In this document: piece by piece, positions 8,382 to 16,721 of the stretch
Numbering within the stretch: position 1 is the stretch's first letter
Layout: each line of letters opens with the position of its first letter
DNA from: Actinomycetota bacterium
Lineage (GTDB): Bacteria > Actinomycetota > Actinomycetes > S36-B12
NCBI GenBank assembly: GCA_009699315.1
Contig: WLOK01000009.1
Location: 1 to 33,711, forward strand
Length of the DNA stretch: 33,711 bases
Reading direction: 5' to 3'
Notes under the pieces: model-generated
The model's input: the letters and a program-made list of their open reading frames with translations, nothing else
Told to the model about the DNA's origin: nothing
Database searches by the model: none
Translations under genes and position numbers: made by a program

Positions 8382-10321
8382 CCGATCTCCATTGGATCCA
8401 CGCGCACTTCGACACTTCCCGGACTTCGATGCGCGCTGCGAATCGCCTGTGCATCATGCAAGGCATGCGCAAGAGCCATGCCTTGCCTGCGCGTGACGGA
8501 CAGCAGGGCCCGCACCGCATCTGGAGTCTCACGGCGTGGAGCGGATACGGGGCCAAGCACTCGGGTACCGGTAGGAAAGGTCGCGATGGAGAGCATCTCG
8601 GCCACGGCGTCATGGTCACCAGTAAGGGCCGCCATCCGAACGGCCGGTGGGAGCCCAAGGTGATCTCGCTCAGCCAGTTCGCGAGCACTGAACCAGCCGG
8701 GATCCCATCGCATGAGCGCTTGCACAGCGGGAATCGCTTGGTCTGCCGTCACCACTACAGGCGCTCCAGGACGCACTAAGGCTGCCGCGTTGCACCATCG
8801 ACGCAACGCTTCTTCACCTGCCCGAAGCCCTGGACGTTCCAACAACGCTCGCGCGTCGAGGAGGAGAACGGCCGCATAGCCACCTTCAGCGTGCGGCTCG
8901 GCACCTGTTGTCGCGATCACGAGCGCTGGAGTGGAATCCACCGAGCTGACGACGTGCTCCCCATCGGAACGGATAACGCGAGCGCCCGGGAAAGCCCGAC
9001 CCAGTTCTTCTACGGTGCGTGCCGAACCGATCACCTGCGCTCGTACTGCAGTGCCGCCACATGTCGAGCACGCGTGAGTCACTGCTCGCGCACCGCACCA
9101 CACGCACGCGGGAGCTTGCTCGGTGCTCGGGATCTGTAGTGGGCCAGAGCAAGAGACGCATCGCATGGGCGAACGACACGTGCCACACGCTAATCCGCGT
9201 GCATAACCTGCAAAGGGCACCTGCACGAGCACGGGGCCCGAAGCGAGAGCCGAATGTGCTGTGGTCCAGGCGTTATGCGGAATGCGCGCGGCTGTGGCAG
9301 CTGGATCCCGTTCTCGATCGAAGTCGCCACCAGAGGGAGTTACGCGCGGCGCAACAGCACGTAGTGCCGGACGACGCGGCAGTACTGCCTTTGCCCATCC
9401 CGAATCGACGAGCACCTGGACTTCAGGTGTTCGCGCATAGCCCGCAAGAACAAGTGGAACCGAATGAAGGTGCGACCGAAGGGCGAGCACCTCCCGCGCG
9501 TGCCAGTACGGAAACTGCGGCGACGAGTACAGATCGTCACCATCGTCCCAGCAGACCATAAGTCGCAGATCTACTACCGGAGCGAAAGCCGCCGCACGAG
9601 TGCCGACTACGACGCGTGCATTACCGCGCAACACATCAAGAAATGCGCGATATCGACGCTGCGGACCAAGGTCGGCGGTCAGGGCCACAGCGACTCCGGT
9701 GCCCAGTAGGGCATCAGCAGCCGCTAAAAAGCGCACGACGTCGCGAGCGTCCGGAACAATAATGAGGGCAGAACCTCCCACAGAAAGTGCAGCGCGCACC
9801 AACCCGAGAATTTCGGCAAAGGGATCACGCGTAGGCAACATGCCAATCGCCGCTCGGGGACAGGACGCCCCATCGGCAATGCGCTCGACAAGTGCCGCGC
9901 CGCCGATGTAGTCGTCCCACGAACCAACCTCCGGAACTTGTTGTATGTATTCCCGTACTACGTCAGGCGCGGCTTCGGCCCGAGCATGCCGTGGCGGTAC
10001 GGCGAATCGAACAACATCCGCGAGCGTGGACGAATAGCGCTCAGCGACGGCGCGACACAGTTCGAGCACATCGTCTCGAAGAACGACCTCGCTCGACACA
10101 ACAGAACTCAAGGGCGAAAGTCGGCCCTTGTGATCGGTCTCGGACTCACGAGAAAGCACAAAGCCATCAACAAGTCTTCCGGCGAATCGCACGCGGACCC
10201 GAACTCCAGGCATGGCCTTGGCCGACATGGATTCGGGCACTAGGTAGTCGAACGGGCGATCGAGATGGGACAAGCCCACGTCGACGAGCACCCGAGCGAT
10301 ATCGCCGGCGGTCGAGGTCAC
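8378..10321 (-). CDS. priA: Primosomal protein N' (PriA), degenerate actinobacterial type
   Basis: PriA normally recognises stalled forks and reloads the replisome. This 647-residue protein keeps the N-terminal DNA-binding domain (MTSTAGDIARVLVDVGL...RPFDYLVP). It also keeps all eight zinc cysteines between about 378 and 424 (CGTC, CVSC, CVWC, CSTC). The helicase motifs are eroded. Where functional PriA has the Walker A GxTGSGKTE there is GMLPTRDPFAE. The DEEH box is CWDDGDD, and the GSATP motif III is AGYAR. It is therefore predicted to lack ATPase and helicase activity and to act as a structural loader, as already annotated for other actinobacterial PriA proteins. The GTG start at 10321 lies 21 bases after metK. 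Family call is firm; loss of activity is inference from motifs. Confidence 0.93.
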   Translation of the reverse strand: MTSTAGDIARVLVDVGLSHLDRPFDYLVPESMSAKAMPGVRVRVRFAGRLVDGFVLSRESETDHKGRLSPLSSVVSSEVVLRDDVLELCRAVAERYSSTLADVVRFAVPPRHARAEAAPDVVREYIQQVPEVGSWDDYIGGAALVERIADGASCPRAAIGMLPTRDPFAEILGLVRAALSVGGSALIIVPDARDVVRFLAAADALLGTGVAVALTADLGPQRRYRAFLDVLRGNARVVVGTRAAAFAPVVDLRLMVCWDDGDDLYSSPQFPYWHAREVLALRSHLHSVPLVLAGYARTPEVQVLVDSGWAKAVLPRRPALRAVAPRVTPSGGDFDRERDPAATAARIPHNAWTTAHSALASGPVLVQVPFAGYARGLACGTCRSPMRCVSCSGPLQIPSTEQAPACVWCGARAVTHACSTCGGTAVRAQVIGSARTVEELGRAFPGARVIRSDGEHVVSSVDSTPALVIATTGAEPHAEGGYAAVLLLDARALLERPGLRAGEEALRRWCNAAALVRPGAPVVVTADQAIPAVQALMRWDPGWFSARELAERDHLGLPPAVRMAALTGDHDAVAEMLSIATFPTGTRVLGPVSAPRRETPDAVRALLSVTRRQGMALAHALHDAQAIRSAHRSPGSVEVRVDPMEIG

Positions 10322-10342
10322 CCCCGCATCATGGCAGTGCGG

Positions 10343-11599
10343 TCAGACTCCTGCGGCCGAGCGCAGCGGTTCGATCCGGTCTGTGATCTCCCACGTGAAG
10401 GTCGGACCCACTGCGGTGCGCTTGCTGGGGTTGTCATTGTCGAGGAGTTCGTTGGTGCCGGACGGACGGCCAAAGTGCCCATAGGCCGAGGTGACCCGGT
10501 AGATCGGCCGCAGGAGTTGTAGGTCCCGGACGATCGCCGCCGGACGCAGGTCGAACGTGTCAAGCACAGCCTGCTGGATGCGCTCATCGGGCAGCACTCC
10601 TGTACCGAAAGTCTGCACGAAGACACCCACTGGATGCGCCTTTCCGATCGCGTACGCAACCTGCACCTCACAACGACGCGCAAGGCCAGCGGCGACAACC
10701 GTCTTGGCTACCCAGCGCATCGCATATGCCGCTGAGCGGTCCACCTTGGACGGGTCTTTGCCGGAGAAAGCACCTCCGCCGTGACGAGCCATGCCGCCGT
10801 AGGTGTCGACGATGATCTTGCGGCCCGTAAGGCCCGCGTCACCCATGGGTCCACCGATCTCGAATCGACCCGTTGGATTGACGAGCAGACGGAAATCACT
10901 CGAGTCGAGATCCACAGTCTCCAAAATCGGCTCGACGACGAGCCGGCGAATGTCCGGCGACAAAGTCGCCTCAAGATCGACTTCTTTGGCATGTTGCGAG
11001 GAGACAACAATCGTGTCGATGCGCACCGGACGATCCTGAGCGTCGTATTCAATTGTGACCTGGGTTTTGCCATCAGGGCGTAGGTAGGGAGCAAGCCCAT
11101 CCTTACGCACCGCCGTCAGCCGCTCGGCAAGACGATGAGCAAGCGAAATGGGAAGTGGCATGAGCTCGGGCGTGTCATCACACGCGTAGCCGAACATGAG
11201 GCCCTGATCGCCGGCTCCCTGACGGTCAAGTGCGTCCTCGCTCCCTTCTGCCCGGTCTTCGATGGCGTTATCGACGCCCTGAGCAATATCGGGGGACTGC
11301 TTTCCGATCGAGACTGATACACCGCACGACTCACCATCGAAGCCCTTGACTGACGAGTCGTAGCCGATGCCTAGAACCACTGTCCGGATGAGGGATGCCA
11401 CATCAGCGAAACCGGCCGTCGTCACTTCGCCAGCGACGTGAACCTGACCCGTGGTGAGCATCGTTTCGACAGCCACACGACTACGGGGATCCTGACGAAG
11501 CAAATCGTCGAGGATCGCATCGCTGATCTGATCTGCCATCTTGTCTGGGTGTCCCTCGGTGACCGACTCCGAGGTGAACAGGCGACGTGAACCAGCCAT
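10343..11599 (-). CDS. metK: S-adenosylmethionine synthetase
   Basis: MetK makes SAM from methionine and ATP, releasing phosphate and pyrophosphate. The 418-residue protein shows GHPDK (16-20), the ATP-binding hexapeptide GAGDQG, and the P-loop-like segment [19 protein letters not shown], with the usual three-domain architecture. The ATG at 11599 follows AAGGGA at 5-base spacing. The 209-base leader contains a SAM-IV-type riboswitch and its own promoter, so expression should fall when SAM is abundant. It is the first gene of a 12-gene run down to hisG. Confidence 0.98.
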   Translation of the reverse strand: MAGSRRLFTSESVTEGHPDKMADQISDAILDDLLRQDPRSRVAVETMLTTGQVHVAGEVTTAGFADVASLIRTVVLGIGYDSSVKGFDGESCGVSVSIGKQSPDIAQGVDNAIEDRAEGSEDALDRQGAGDQGLMFGYACDDTPELMPLPISLAHRLAERLTAVRKDGLAPYLRPDGKTQVTIEYDAQDRPVRIDTIVVSSQHAKEVDLEATLSPDIRRLVVEPILETVDLDSSDFRLLVNPTGRFEIGGPMGDAGLTGRKIIVDTYGGMARHGGGAFSGKDPSKVDRSAAYAMRWVAKTVVAAGLARRCEVQVAYAIGKAHPVGVFVQTFGTGVLPDERIQQAVLDTFDLRPAAIVRDLQLLRPIYRVTSAYGHFGRPSGTNELLDNDNPSKRTAVGPTFTWEITDRIEPLRSAAGV

Positions 11600-11604
11600 G
11601 TCAG

Positions 11605-11663
11605 TCCCTTCTCGCGGGCGCAGTGCCCGACCACTTCAGTGGGCCTTGCCGTGTGCAAGACCC
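11605..11663 (-). promoter_or_regulatory. Expression platform of the metK riboswitch
   Basis: A 9-bp stem (11641-11649 with 11655-11663, one G-U pair, 5-base loop) uses the same GGGTC bases (11659-11663) that form the 3' end of the SAM aptamer, so the two structures should be mutually exclusive. A second 5-bp hairpin (11615-11619 with 11625-11629) abuts the AAGGGA ribosome-binding site at 11605-11610. No T-run is present. Control is therefore more likely at translation initiation or through Rho than by intrinsic termination. Confidence 0.5.
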
Positions 11664-11766
11664 GCGCTTGCTCGCACCATGCGAGCCTGGTCTTCACCCG
11701 GGGCACCCCACCGCGGTCGGAGGGTTGCCGGCCAGCGAGCCGGGGCTAATGCTGGCACTCTTGACC
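11659..11766 (-). promoter_or_regulatory. SAM-IV riboswitch aptamer upstream of metK
   Basis: The transcript from 11766 begins GGTCAAGAGTGCCAGC and closes its outer stem with GACC (11692-11689). P2 is formed by GCCAGC/GCTGGC (11756-11751 with 11736-11731). The conserved core CCGGCAACCC (11730-11721) and the segment GGTGGGGTGCCCCGGGTG (about 11712-11695) follow. A 7-bp hairpin (11670-11676 with 11680-11686) and the tail AAGCGCGGGTC (11669-11659) complete it. This order and these conserved strings match the SAM-IV class described in actinobacteria, which senses SAM with a SAM-I-like core. The position directly before metK is the textbook context. A covariance-model search would settle the class. 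Confidence 0.9.
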
Positions 11767-11773
11767 GGAAATA

Positions 11774-11807
11774 ACGCTATCACGGCGTCACCGAGTTGCC
11801 GTGTCAA
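11774..11807 (-). promoter_or_regulatory. Probable metK promoter
   Basis: A perfect TTGACA (11807-11802) starts one base after the coaBC stop codon. TGATAG (11782-11777, spacer 19) or TAGCGT (11779-11774, spacer 22) could be the -10 box. Either would place the transcript start at about 11767-11770, at the very 5' end of the riboswitch, which is strong positional support. The exact -10 remains uncertain. Confidence 0.5.
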
Positions 11808-11808
11808 T

Positions 11809-13005
11809 TCAGCGCTCGGCGACTACGTCCCATACGGCATTGGCGAGATCAAGTTTGGGTCCGCGAGGGACCTCACGCGTCACACCAGATCGATCCAGAA
11901 TCACCGCGGCATTGTCGAGAGTTCCAAATGCCTTGTCGCCGCTCACGTCATTGACCACGAGTACGTCGCAACCCTTGGTCGCCAGTTTCGTACGACCGTG
12001 ATCGAGGACGGTTCGGTTCGCATCTCCGGTCTCCGCCGCAAAGCCGACTAACAACGGACGAGTCGCGACTCCCCGGTGTGAGACAAGTTCGGCGAGGATG
12101 TCGGGATTGAGCGCGAGGTCAAGTGGGTCCAACTCCTTAGACTTCTTGATCTTGTCCGTGGCGACCACACCCGGCCGGAAGTCTGCAACCGCGGCAGCCA
12201 TGACGACTACATCAGCATCGGCGCTGGCGGTATGTATCGCGGCGCGCATTTGCTCTGCCGTTTCGACGCGAAGCACCTCAACCCCGAGTGGGTCGAGGAA
12301 ATCCACATTGGCCGCCACCAGTGTCACATCGGCACCTCGGGCCGATGCCGCACCTGCGAGAGCCCAGCCCTGACGGCCACTAGATCGATTGCCGAGGTAA
12401 CGCACGGGATCAAGCGGCTCGCGAGTGCCACCTGCCGAAATCACCACTTTGCGACCTACGAGATCTCGGCGCCCACCCACCGCGAGGGTGGCCAGCACCA
12501 CATCAGCGAGCTGCTCAGGTTCGGGGAGACGCCCGGTACCGGAGTCTGCCCCCGTCAGTCGGCCATTCGCCGGGTCGATGACGATTACTCCGCGCGATCG
12601 CAGCGTGGCCACGTTTGCCTGCGTCGCGGGGTGCTCCCACATTTCGGTGTGCATTGCCGGCGCCATCAGGACTGGACACCGAGCCGTGAGCAATACGTTT
12701 GTGAGCAGATCATTGGCCAGCCCATGCGCAGCACGCGCGAGTAGATCGGCTGTTGCTGGTGCAATTACGACGAGATCAGACTCTCGTCCAATACGCACGT
12801 GCGCTACACCTTGTGCGTCGCTCCACACATCGGTGGCGACGGGCTTGCCCGAAAGAGCAGACCACGTGGCACTACCGACAAAATGCAGTGCCGACTCAGT
12901 AGGAACCACGGTCACATCGCAACCGGACTCAGAGAGTTGGCGCAGCAGCGAACAGGCCTTGTATGCCGCAATTCCCCCAGAAACTCCTAGGGTGACGCGG
13001 TGCAT
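11809..13005 (-). CDS. coaBC: Bifunctional phosphopantothenoylcysteine decarboxylase / phosphopantothenate-cysteine ligase
   Basis: CoaBC (Dfp) ligates cysteine to 4'-phosphopantothenate and decarboxylates the product, two central steps to coenzyme A. The N-terminal flavoprotein CoaC domain (about 1-185) starts VTLGVSGGIAAYKA. It has the active-site His in GVAHVRIG, the flavin segment APATADLLARAAHG and the substrate-recognition cysteine clamp region GADSGTGRL. The C-terminal CoaB domain shows ISAGGTREPLDPVRYLGNRSSG and the KIKK motif. The usual PxMNxxMW motif reads PAMHTEMW here, a His-for-Asn change I recall from mycobacterial Dfp. ATG 13005 is two bases after rpoZ. It ends the pyr-led unit. 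Confidence 0.96.
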   Translation of the reverse strand: MHRVTLGVSGGIAAYKACSLLRQLSESGCDVTVVPTESALHFVGSATWSALSGKPVATDVWSDAQGVAHVRIGRESDLVVIAPATADLLARAAHGLANDLLTNVLLTARCPVLMAPAMHTEMWEHPATQANVATLRSRGVIVIDPANGRLTGADSGTGRLPEPEQLADVVLATLAVGGRRDLVGRKVVISAGGTREPLDPVRYLGNRSSGRQGWALAGAASARGADVTLVAANVDFLDPLGVEVLRVETAEQMRAAIHTASADADVVVMAAAVADFRPGVVATDKIKKSKELDPLDLALNPDILAELVSHRGVATRPLLVGFAAETGDANRTVLDHGRTKLATKGCDVLVVNDVSGDKAFGTLDNAAVILDRSGVTREVPRGPKLDLANAVWDVVAER

Positions 13006-13007
13006 GG

Positions 13008-13289
13008 TCAGACGTTCTCTCCCGCGGGAGCCGCCTCGACAAGCTCGGCCTCCGCAGTCAGCAGTCCAGCGTCAATTTCACGCATGGCCACCGACAGGGG
13101 CTTTTCTTGGTGATGCGTCTCGACCAGAGGTCCGACGTATTCAAGTAGGCCCTCACCGAGTTGGGAGTAGTAGGCGTTGATCTGGCGCGCGCGCTTGGCG
13201 GCGTAAATGACCAGCGAGTACTTAGACGCGGTCTTCTCCAGAAGATTATCGAGCGGCGGGTAGGTGATGCCCTCAGGGCGAATGGACAT
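13008..13289 (-). CDS. rpoZ: RNA polymerase omega subunit
   Basis: Omega helps fold and assemble the beta' subunit of RNA polymerase. The 93-residue protein contains the family core [20 protein letters not shown] followed by [11 protein letters not shown], and an actinobacterial acidic, Ala-rich tail. The order gmk-rpoZ-coaBC is conserved across actinobacteria and many other bacteria. The ATG at 13289 is four bases after the gmk stop, and the nearest purine-rich site (AAAGG) is somewhat distant, which suggests translational coupling. Confidence 0.97.
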   Translation of the reverse strand: MSIRPEGITYPPLDNLLEKTASKYSLVIYAAKRARQINAYYSQLGEGLLEYVGPLVETHHQEKPLSVAMREIDAGLLTAEAELVEAAPAGENV

Positions 13290-13293
13290 AACT

Positions 13294-13863
13294 TCACGTG
13301 CCTTTCGATGGGGGGTCGAGACTCATGGAGTCTAGCAAGGCCATGCAAGCCCGCTCGACCTCGTCGTTCACCACGGTCACGTCGAACTCTGGCTCGGCAG
13401 CCAATTCGGCCCTAGCGGCTTCCAATCGACGCTCAACTACCTCTAGATCCTCGGTCCCCCGCCCTGCCAGCCGACGAACCAGCTCCTCCCACGAAGGGGG
13501 CGCAAGGAACACCAGTAGTGCGTCAGGGCTGCTCACTCGGACTTGTCTGGCCCCTTGGACCTCAATCTCGAGTAGTACGGGCACACCGGCCGCCAGTCGC
13601 TGCTCTACCGGCTCTCTAGGGGTGCCATACCGGTTCCCAGCGAATGCGGCCCACTCCAGCATCTGGCCCTGGGTGATGGCTTCGTCGAATTGTTCGGGTG
13701 TCCAAAAGAGATAGTGGACGCCGTCCACTTCCCCTTCGCGGGGCTTTCGAGTGGTGGCTGACACCGAGATCCAGACATCGGGGCGCCGGGCCAAGAGGGC
13801 CTTCACGACTGTCCCTTTACCGACACCCGATGGTCCGGCGAGGACGGTCAGGCGCCGAGTCAC
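13294..13863 (-). CDS. gmk: Guanylate kinase
   Basis: Gmk phosphorylates GMP to GDP with ATP. The 189-residue protein has the P-loop GPSGVGKGT near the N-terminus, followed by the GMP-binding segment [20 protein letters not shown]. It also has [17 protein letters not shown] and the lid region [10 protein letters not shown]. The GTG start at 13863 overlaps the TGA of mihF (GTGA), as expected of a coupled operon. Confidence 0.97.
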   Translation of the reverse strand: MTRRLTVLAGPSGVGKGTVVKALLARRPDVWISVSATTRKPREGEVDGVHYLFWTPEQFDEAITQGQMLEWAAFAGNRYGTPREPVEQRLAAGVPVLLEIEVQGARQVRVSSPDALLVFLAPPSWEELVRRLAGRGTEDLEVVERRLEAARAELAAEPEFDVTVVNDEVERACMALLDSMSLDPPSKGT

Positions 13864-14171
13864 GCGAAGGCCTTGAGCAGGGCTGCCCGCTGATGCGTTC
13901 CCAGCCCCTTGAGCCGTCGACTTGGGGAAATGCCTAACCGCGTCATGATCGCCTGTGCCTTAGTGGGTCCAATTGCGGGCAACGACTCCAACGCCTCGAT
14001 GACCTTCATACGTGCTAACGCCGGATCGTCTTCGGAGCGGGCAAGCAACATCGTGAGAGACAACTCCCTTGATTTCAACGCCACTCTCACTTCGGCCCGC
14101 ACCCGTCGCGCTGCGAGTGCCCGCTCGCCAGCAACCCTGCGCTGCTCGACGCTGAGCGTGGGTGGGCTCAA
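13860..14171 (-). CDS. mihF: Actinobacterial integration host factor (mIHF)
   Basis: mIHF is a small nucleoid-associated protein of actinobacteria. It bends DNA, supports phage L5 integration in mycobacteria and influences supercoiling and development in Streptomyces. The 103-residue protein aligns by eye with the mycobacterial protein from [20 protein letters not shown] to the end. The C-terminal helix-two-turn-helix region [19 protein letters not shown] and [15 protein letters not shown] is well conserved. The start is a TTG (14171) that overlaps the pyrF stop (TTGA). It gives the family-typical N-terminus, so I prefer it to any internal ATG. This gene is a strong taxonomic marker for the window. 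Confidence 0.96.
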   Translation of the reverse strand: MSPPTLSVEQRRVAGERALAARRVRAEVRVALKSRELSLTMLLARSEDDPALARMKVIEALESLPAIGPTKAQAIMTRLGISPSRRLKGLGTHQRAALLKAFA

Positions 14172-14857
14172 CGCAGACTCGCCGCGATCGTGCGGGCCGC
14201 CAGCGGCACATCAGTCGCTGCGGTGATTGGTCGACCGATAACCAGAAGGTCTGCGCCATCTGCGATTGCCTGCTCTGGAGTTGCGATCCGTCGCTGATCA
14301 TCCGTTGAGCCGCCTGCTGGACGGACACCAGGCGTGATGAGCACAATTCCGGCTCCCACCGCGTGGCGCACAGCGGCAACCTCCTGTGGCGAACACACCA
14401 GCGCACGCGCCCCGGCTGCCGTGGCCATCTTGGCGAGGCGCACGACTGCGGACTCAGGGGGACCGGCGAGCCCAATGGCATCGAGGTCTGAGCCATCAAG
14501 CGAAGTGAGCACCGTGACAGCTGTGATGAGCGTGTCCGGGAGCGCTTCGGCAGCTGCGGCAATCATGGCTGGTCCACCGGACGCATGCACGGTGAGAAAA
14601 CGTGGTTGCACGGACGCGACAGCTCGAGCGGCACCTGCAACCGTTGCGGGAATATCGTGTAGTTTCAGATCGAGAAAGATGTCAACCGGCGAAGCCGCAG
14701 CTTCACGAACTGCTGCCACAGCGGCATGTCCATCACGACAGAAAACTTCGAGACCGACCTTCATCGTTGTCACATATTCACAGGTCTGCGAGACCCAAGA
14801 TCGCAATGTCTCTAGATCCGGAGCGTCAAGGGCGATCGCGATCGGCGCACGACTCAT
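14168..14857 (-). CDS. pyrF: Orotidine-5'-phosphate decarboxylase (group I)
   Basis: PyrF converts OMP to UMP, the last step of de novo pyrimidine synthesis. The 229-residue TIM barrel carries the catalytic array DLKLHDIP (Asp63, Lys65, Asp68), TVHASGG, and TPGVRPAGGSTDDQRR, all of the short group I (E. coli/Bacillus-like) enzyme. Mycobacteria and Streptomyces use the longer group II form with DAKRGDI at this locus, so this is a subtype difference in an otherwise conserved operon. Start and stop overlap pyrD and mihF by four bases each. Confidence 0.97.
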   Translation of the reverse strand: MSRAPIAIALDAPDLETLRSWVSQTCEYVTTMKVGLEVFCRDGHAAVAAVREAAASPVDIFLDLKLHDIPATVAGAARAVASVQPRFLTVHASGGPAMIAAAAEALPDTLITAVTVLTSLDGSDLDAIGLAGPPESAVVRLAKMATAAGARALVCSPQEVAAVRHAVGAGIVLITPGVRPAGGSTDDQRRIATPEQAIADGADLLVIGRPITAATDVPLAARTIAASLR

Positions 14858-15864
14858 TCGACCGGCTCCCCCTCGTATTCGTATCCCTCAGGTCGATGCG
14901 CAAATGACACAGCTTCCTCGACTGACCCGAATCCTCGCTCTTCGAGAGCTTTGGCGAGTTCGCGGTGGACGCGAATCGGCGCAGAAGGATCATTGAAGAC
15001 CGAAGTGCCCACGGATACGGCGTTGGCGCCAGCCAAAATGAACTGCAGTGCGTCCAGACCGGTACGAATACCGCCCATTCCCAAAATTGGCACATCTGGC
15101 AGGGCCTGACGAATTTGCCAGACACACCTCACCGCGACCGGACGAATTGCTGGGCCCGAAAGCCCACCGGTGATGCCACCAAGTGCCGGGCGCATGCGAT
15201 CAGTGTCGATAACCATCCCCAGCAAGGTGTTGATCACCGAAAGCCCATCTGCGCCTGCTCGGACTACAGAATCGGCGATTGCCACGATGTCAGTGACATC
15301 TGGGCTGAGCTTTGCAAAGACTGGAACTGCGGGATCTGCCGCTCTGCGCACAGCGGACACCACTTCCGAAGCCGCGCGCGCATCACACGCAAATACCTGC
15401 CCGCGATTCTCGACATTGGGACAAGAGATGTTGACCTCAAGTGCACTAATCCCCTTGACCTCGCGAAGGAATTTCGTGACGCGCACGTATTCTTCGACCG
15501 AGCCACCCGCGATCGAGACGACCGCACGCGCGCCCCTCTCCATGAGCCATGCCAAATCCTTTTGGACGAAAGCTTGGACGCCAGGGCCTTGGAGGCCGAT
15601 TGAATTGAGCATGCCACTGGGAGTCTCAGCCATACGTGGAGTCGCTCGCCCTGAGCGAGGTGACCACATGACGCTCTTCGTGACGATCGCGCCGATGCGA
15701 GTGATGTCGAAGAATCCATCAAGTTCACTACCGAAGCCTGAACACCCAGATGCCGTCAACACGGGGCTCGGTAGTGCCAAGGAGGCGAGACGCGCCGTCA
15801 TATCGACATTTGGCTCACGCTCAGGCTTCGACGGCACGTGCTGGCGCACGACTGCGCGTGTCAT
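14854..15864 (-). CDS. pyrD: Dihydroorotate dehydrogenase, class 1B catalytic subunit
   Basis: PyrD oxidises dihydroorotate to orotate with FMN. The 336-residue protein matches the soluble class 1 fold. It has PVLTASGCSGFGSEL, the loop EVNISCPNVENRGQVF with the class 1 active-site Cys, and the FMN phosphate segments GMGGIRTGLDALQF and ILAGANAVSVGTS. There is no N-terminal membrane helix as in class 2. With PyrK next door it forms the NAD-dependent 1B heterotetramer. I choose the ATG at 15864, which overlaps the pyrK stop (ATGA) and follows GGAGG, giving a 21-residue lead before the conserved core. An internal ATG (MTARLASL) is possible, and the frame is open upstream to 15969. Confidence 0.95.
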   Translation of the reverse strand: MTRAVVRQHVPSKPEREPNVDMTARLASLALPSPVLTASGCSGFGSELDGFFDITRIGAIVTKSVMWSPRSGRATPRMAETPSGMLNSIGLQGPGVQAFVQKDLAWLMERGARAVVSIAGGSVEEYVRVTKFLREVKGISALEVNISCPNVENRGQVFACDARAASEVVSAVRRAADPAVPVFAKLSPDVTDIVAIADSVVRAGADGLSVINTLLGMVIDTDRMRPALGGITGGLSGPAIRPVAVRCVWQIRQALPDVPILGMGGIRTGLDALQFILAGANAVSVGTSVFNDPSAPIRVHRELAKALEERGFGSVEEAVSFAHRPEGYEYEGEPVE

Positions 15865-16721
15865 GAGGTCTCCTCCACGAGGGGCGTCGATCCGTAGGTT
15901 CCTACCGGAACTGTGCCAATGTCCGACCAACGCACTCGATCGCCGCGGAAGATTGGTCCCTCGACACACGAACGCACCATGCGCGTCACCCCATCATCGC
16001 CAATGACGGGCAGAACGCACGTCATACACACGCCAATGCCACAGGCCATTGACTCTTCGACTGCACACTGACTCATGAGTCCGTGGCTGGAGGCAACTCC
16101 CGCGACAGCCTGAAGCATCTTCATCGGCCCACAGGCGTAAATGACATCCGCAGCAGAGCGATTTATCACATCGCTGAGCACGTCTGTGACGCGACCTTGG
16201 AGACCAGTTGAACCGTCGTCGGTCGTCACAGTCACCGTTGATGCGAGTCGCTTCGAGTCGAGGACGCCAAAAAGCTTGTCTTCGGTGGCAGCACCAAGAA
16301 CGAGGTCGACGCGGCATCCACGCGAGTGGAGTTCCTCGACGAGCATCGCAAGAGCCGCAGATCCGTAGCCCCCCGCAACCAGCACGCAATTGATTGGATC
16401 ACGCGGAATGCTGAACGGGCGACCAAGCGGGCCCACGACATCGATTGGATCATGTCGACGACGATCGGCCAGCCACGCGGTGCCTTCGCCGTGCACGGAG
16501 ACCACGATCTCCAATGTGCCGCCGTAAACACCTCGAGAATTGACTCGGTGAATGGCGAAAGCCCGTCGCAGCAGCAGTCCAGACTCGCCACCGCCGATGG
16601 CGACCGCCACAAACTGACCGGGGCGAGCCTGGTCCGGGATGCTGCCAGCGGTGAGCGTGAGGACGTGATAAGCGCCAGCGCGCTTCACATCAAGCACCTC
16701 ACCACGAGTCTGAATGGGCAC
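15861..16721 (-). CDS. pyrK: Dihydroorotate dehydrogenase electron-transfer subunit
   Basis: PyrK carries FAD and a [2Fe-2S] cluster and passes electrons from PyrD to NAD. The 286-residue protein has an N-terminal ferredoxin-reductase-like FAD barrel (LRRAFAIHR and DPIDVVGPLGRPF). The NAD-binding domain has CVLVAGGYGSAALAMLVEEL. The cluster-binding cysteines are at 227, 232, 235 and 252 (ACGIGVCMTC ... RSC), the expected four-ligand pattern. GTG 16721 overlaps the carB TAG by one base. Its presence shows that dihydroorotate oxidation is linked to NAD and not to the membrane quinone pool. Confidence 0.95.
   Translation of the reverse strand: MPIQTRGEVLDVKRAGAYHVLTLTAGSIPDQARPGQFVAVAIGGGESGLLLRRAFAIHRVNSRGVYGGTLEIVVSVHGEGTAWLADRRRHDPIDVVGPLGRPFSIPRDPINCVLVAGGYGSAALAMLVEELHSRGCRVDLVLGAATEDKLFGVLDSKRLASTVTVTTDDGSTGLQGRVTDVLSDVINRSAADVIYACGPMKMLQAVAGVASSHGLMSQCAVEESMACGIGVCMTCVLPVIGDDGVTRMVRSCVEGPIFRGDRVRWSDIGTVPVGTYGSTPLVEETS

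Noticed and set aside
10324-10342. Small CCGCA/TGCGG hairpin after metK as a terminator
   Set aside because: Only 5 bp with no T-run, and priA begins immediately afterwards.
15864-15969. Extended pyrD start at 15969
   Set aside because: The extra N-terminus is encoded inside pyrK and has no family similarity. The ATG at 15864 has a strong ribosome site and an ATGA overlap.
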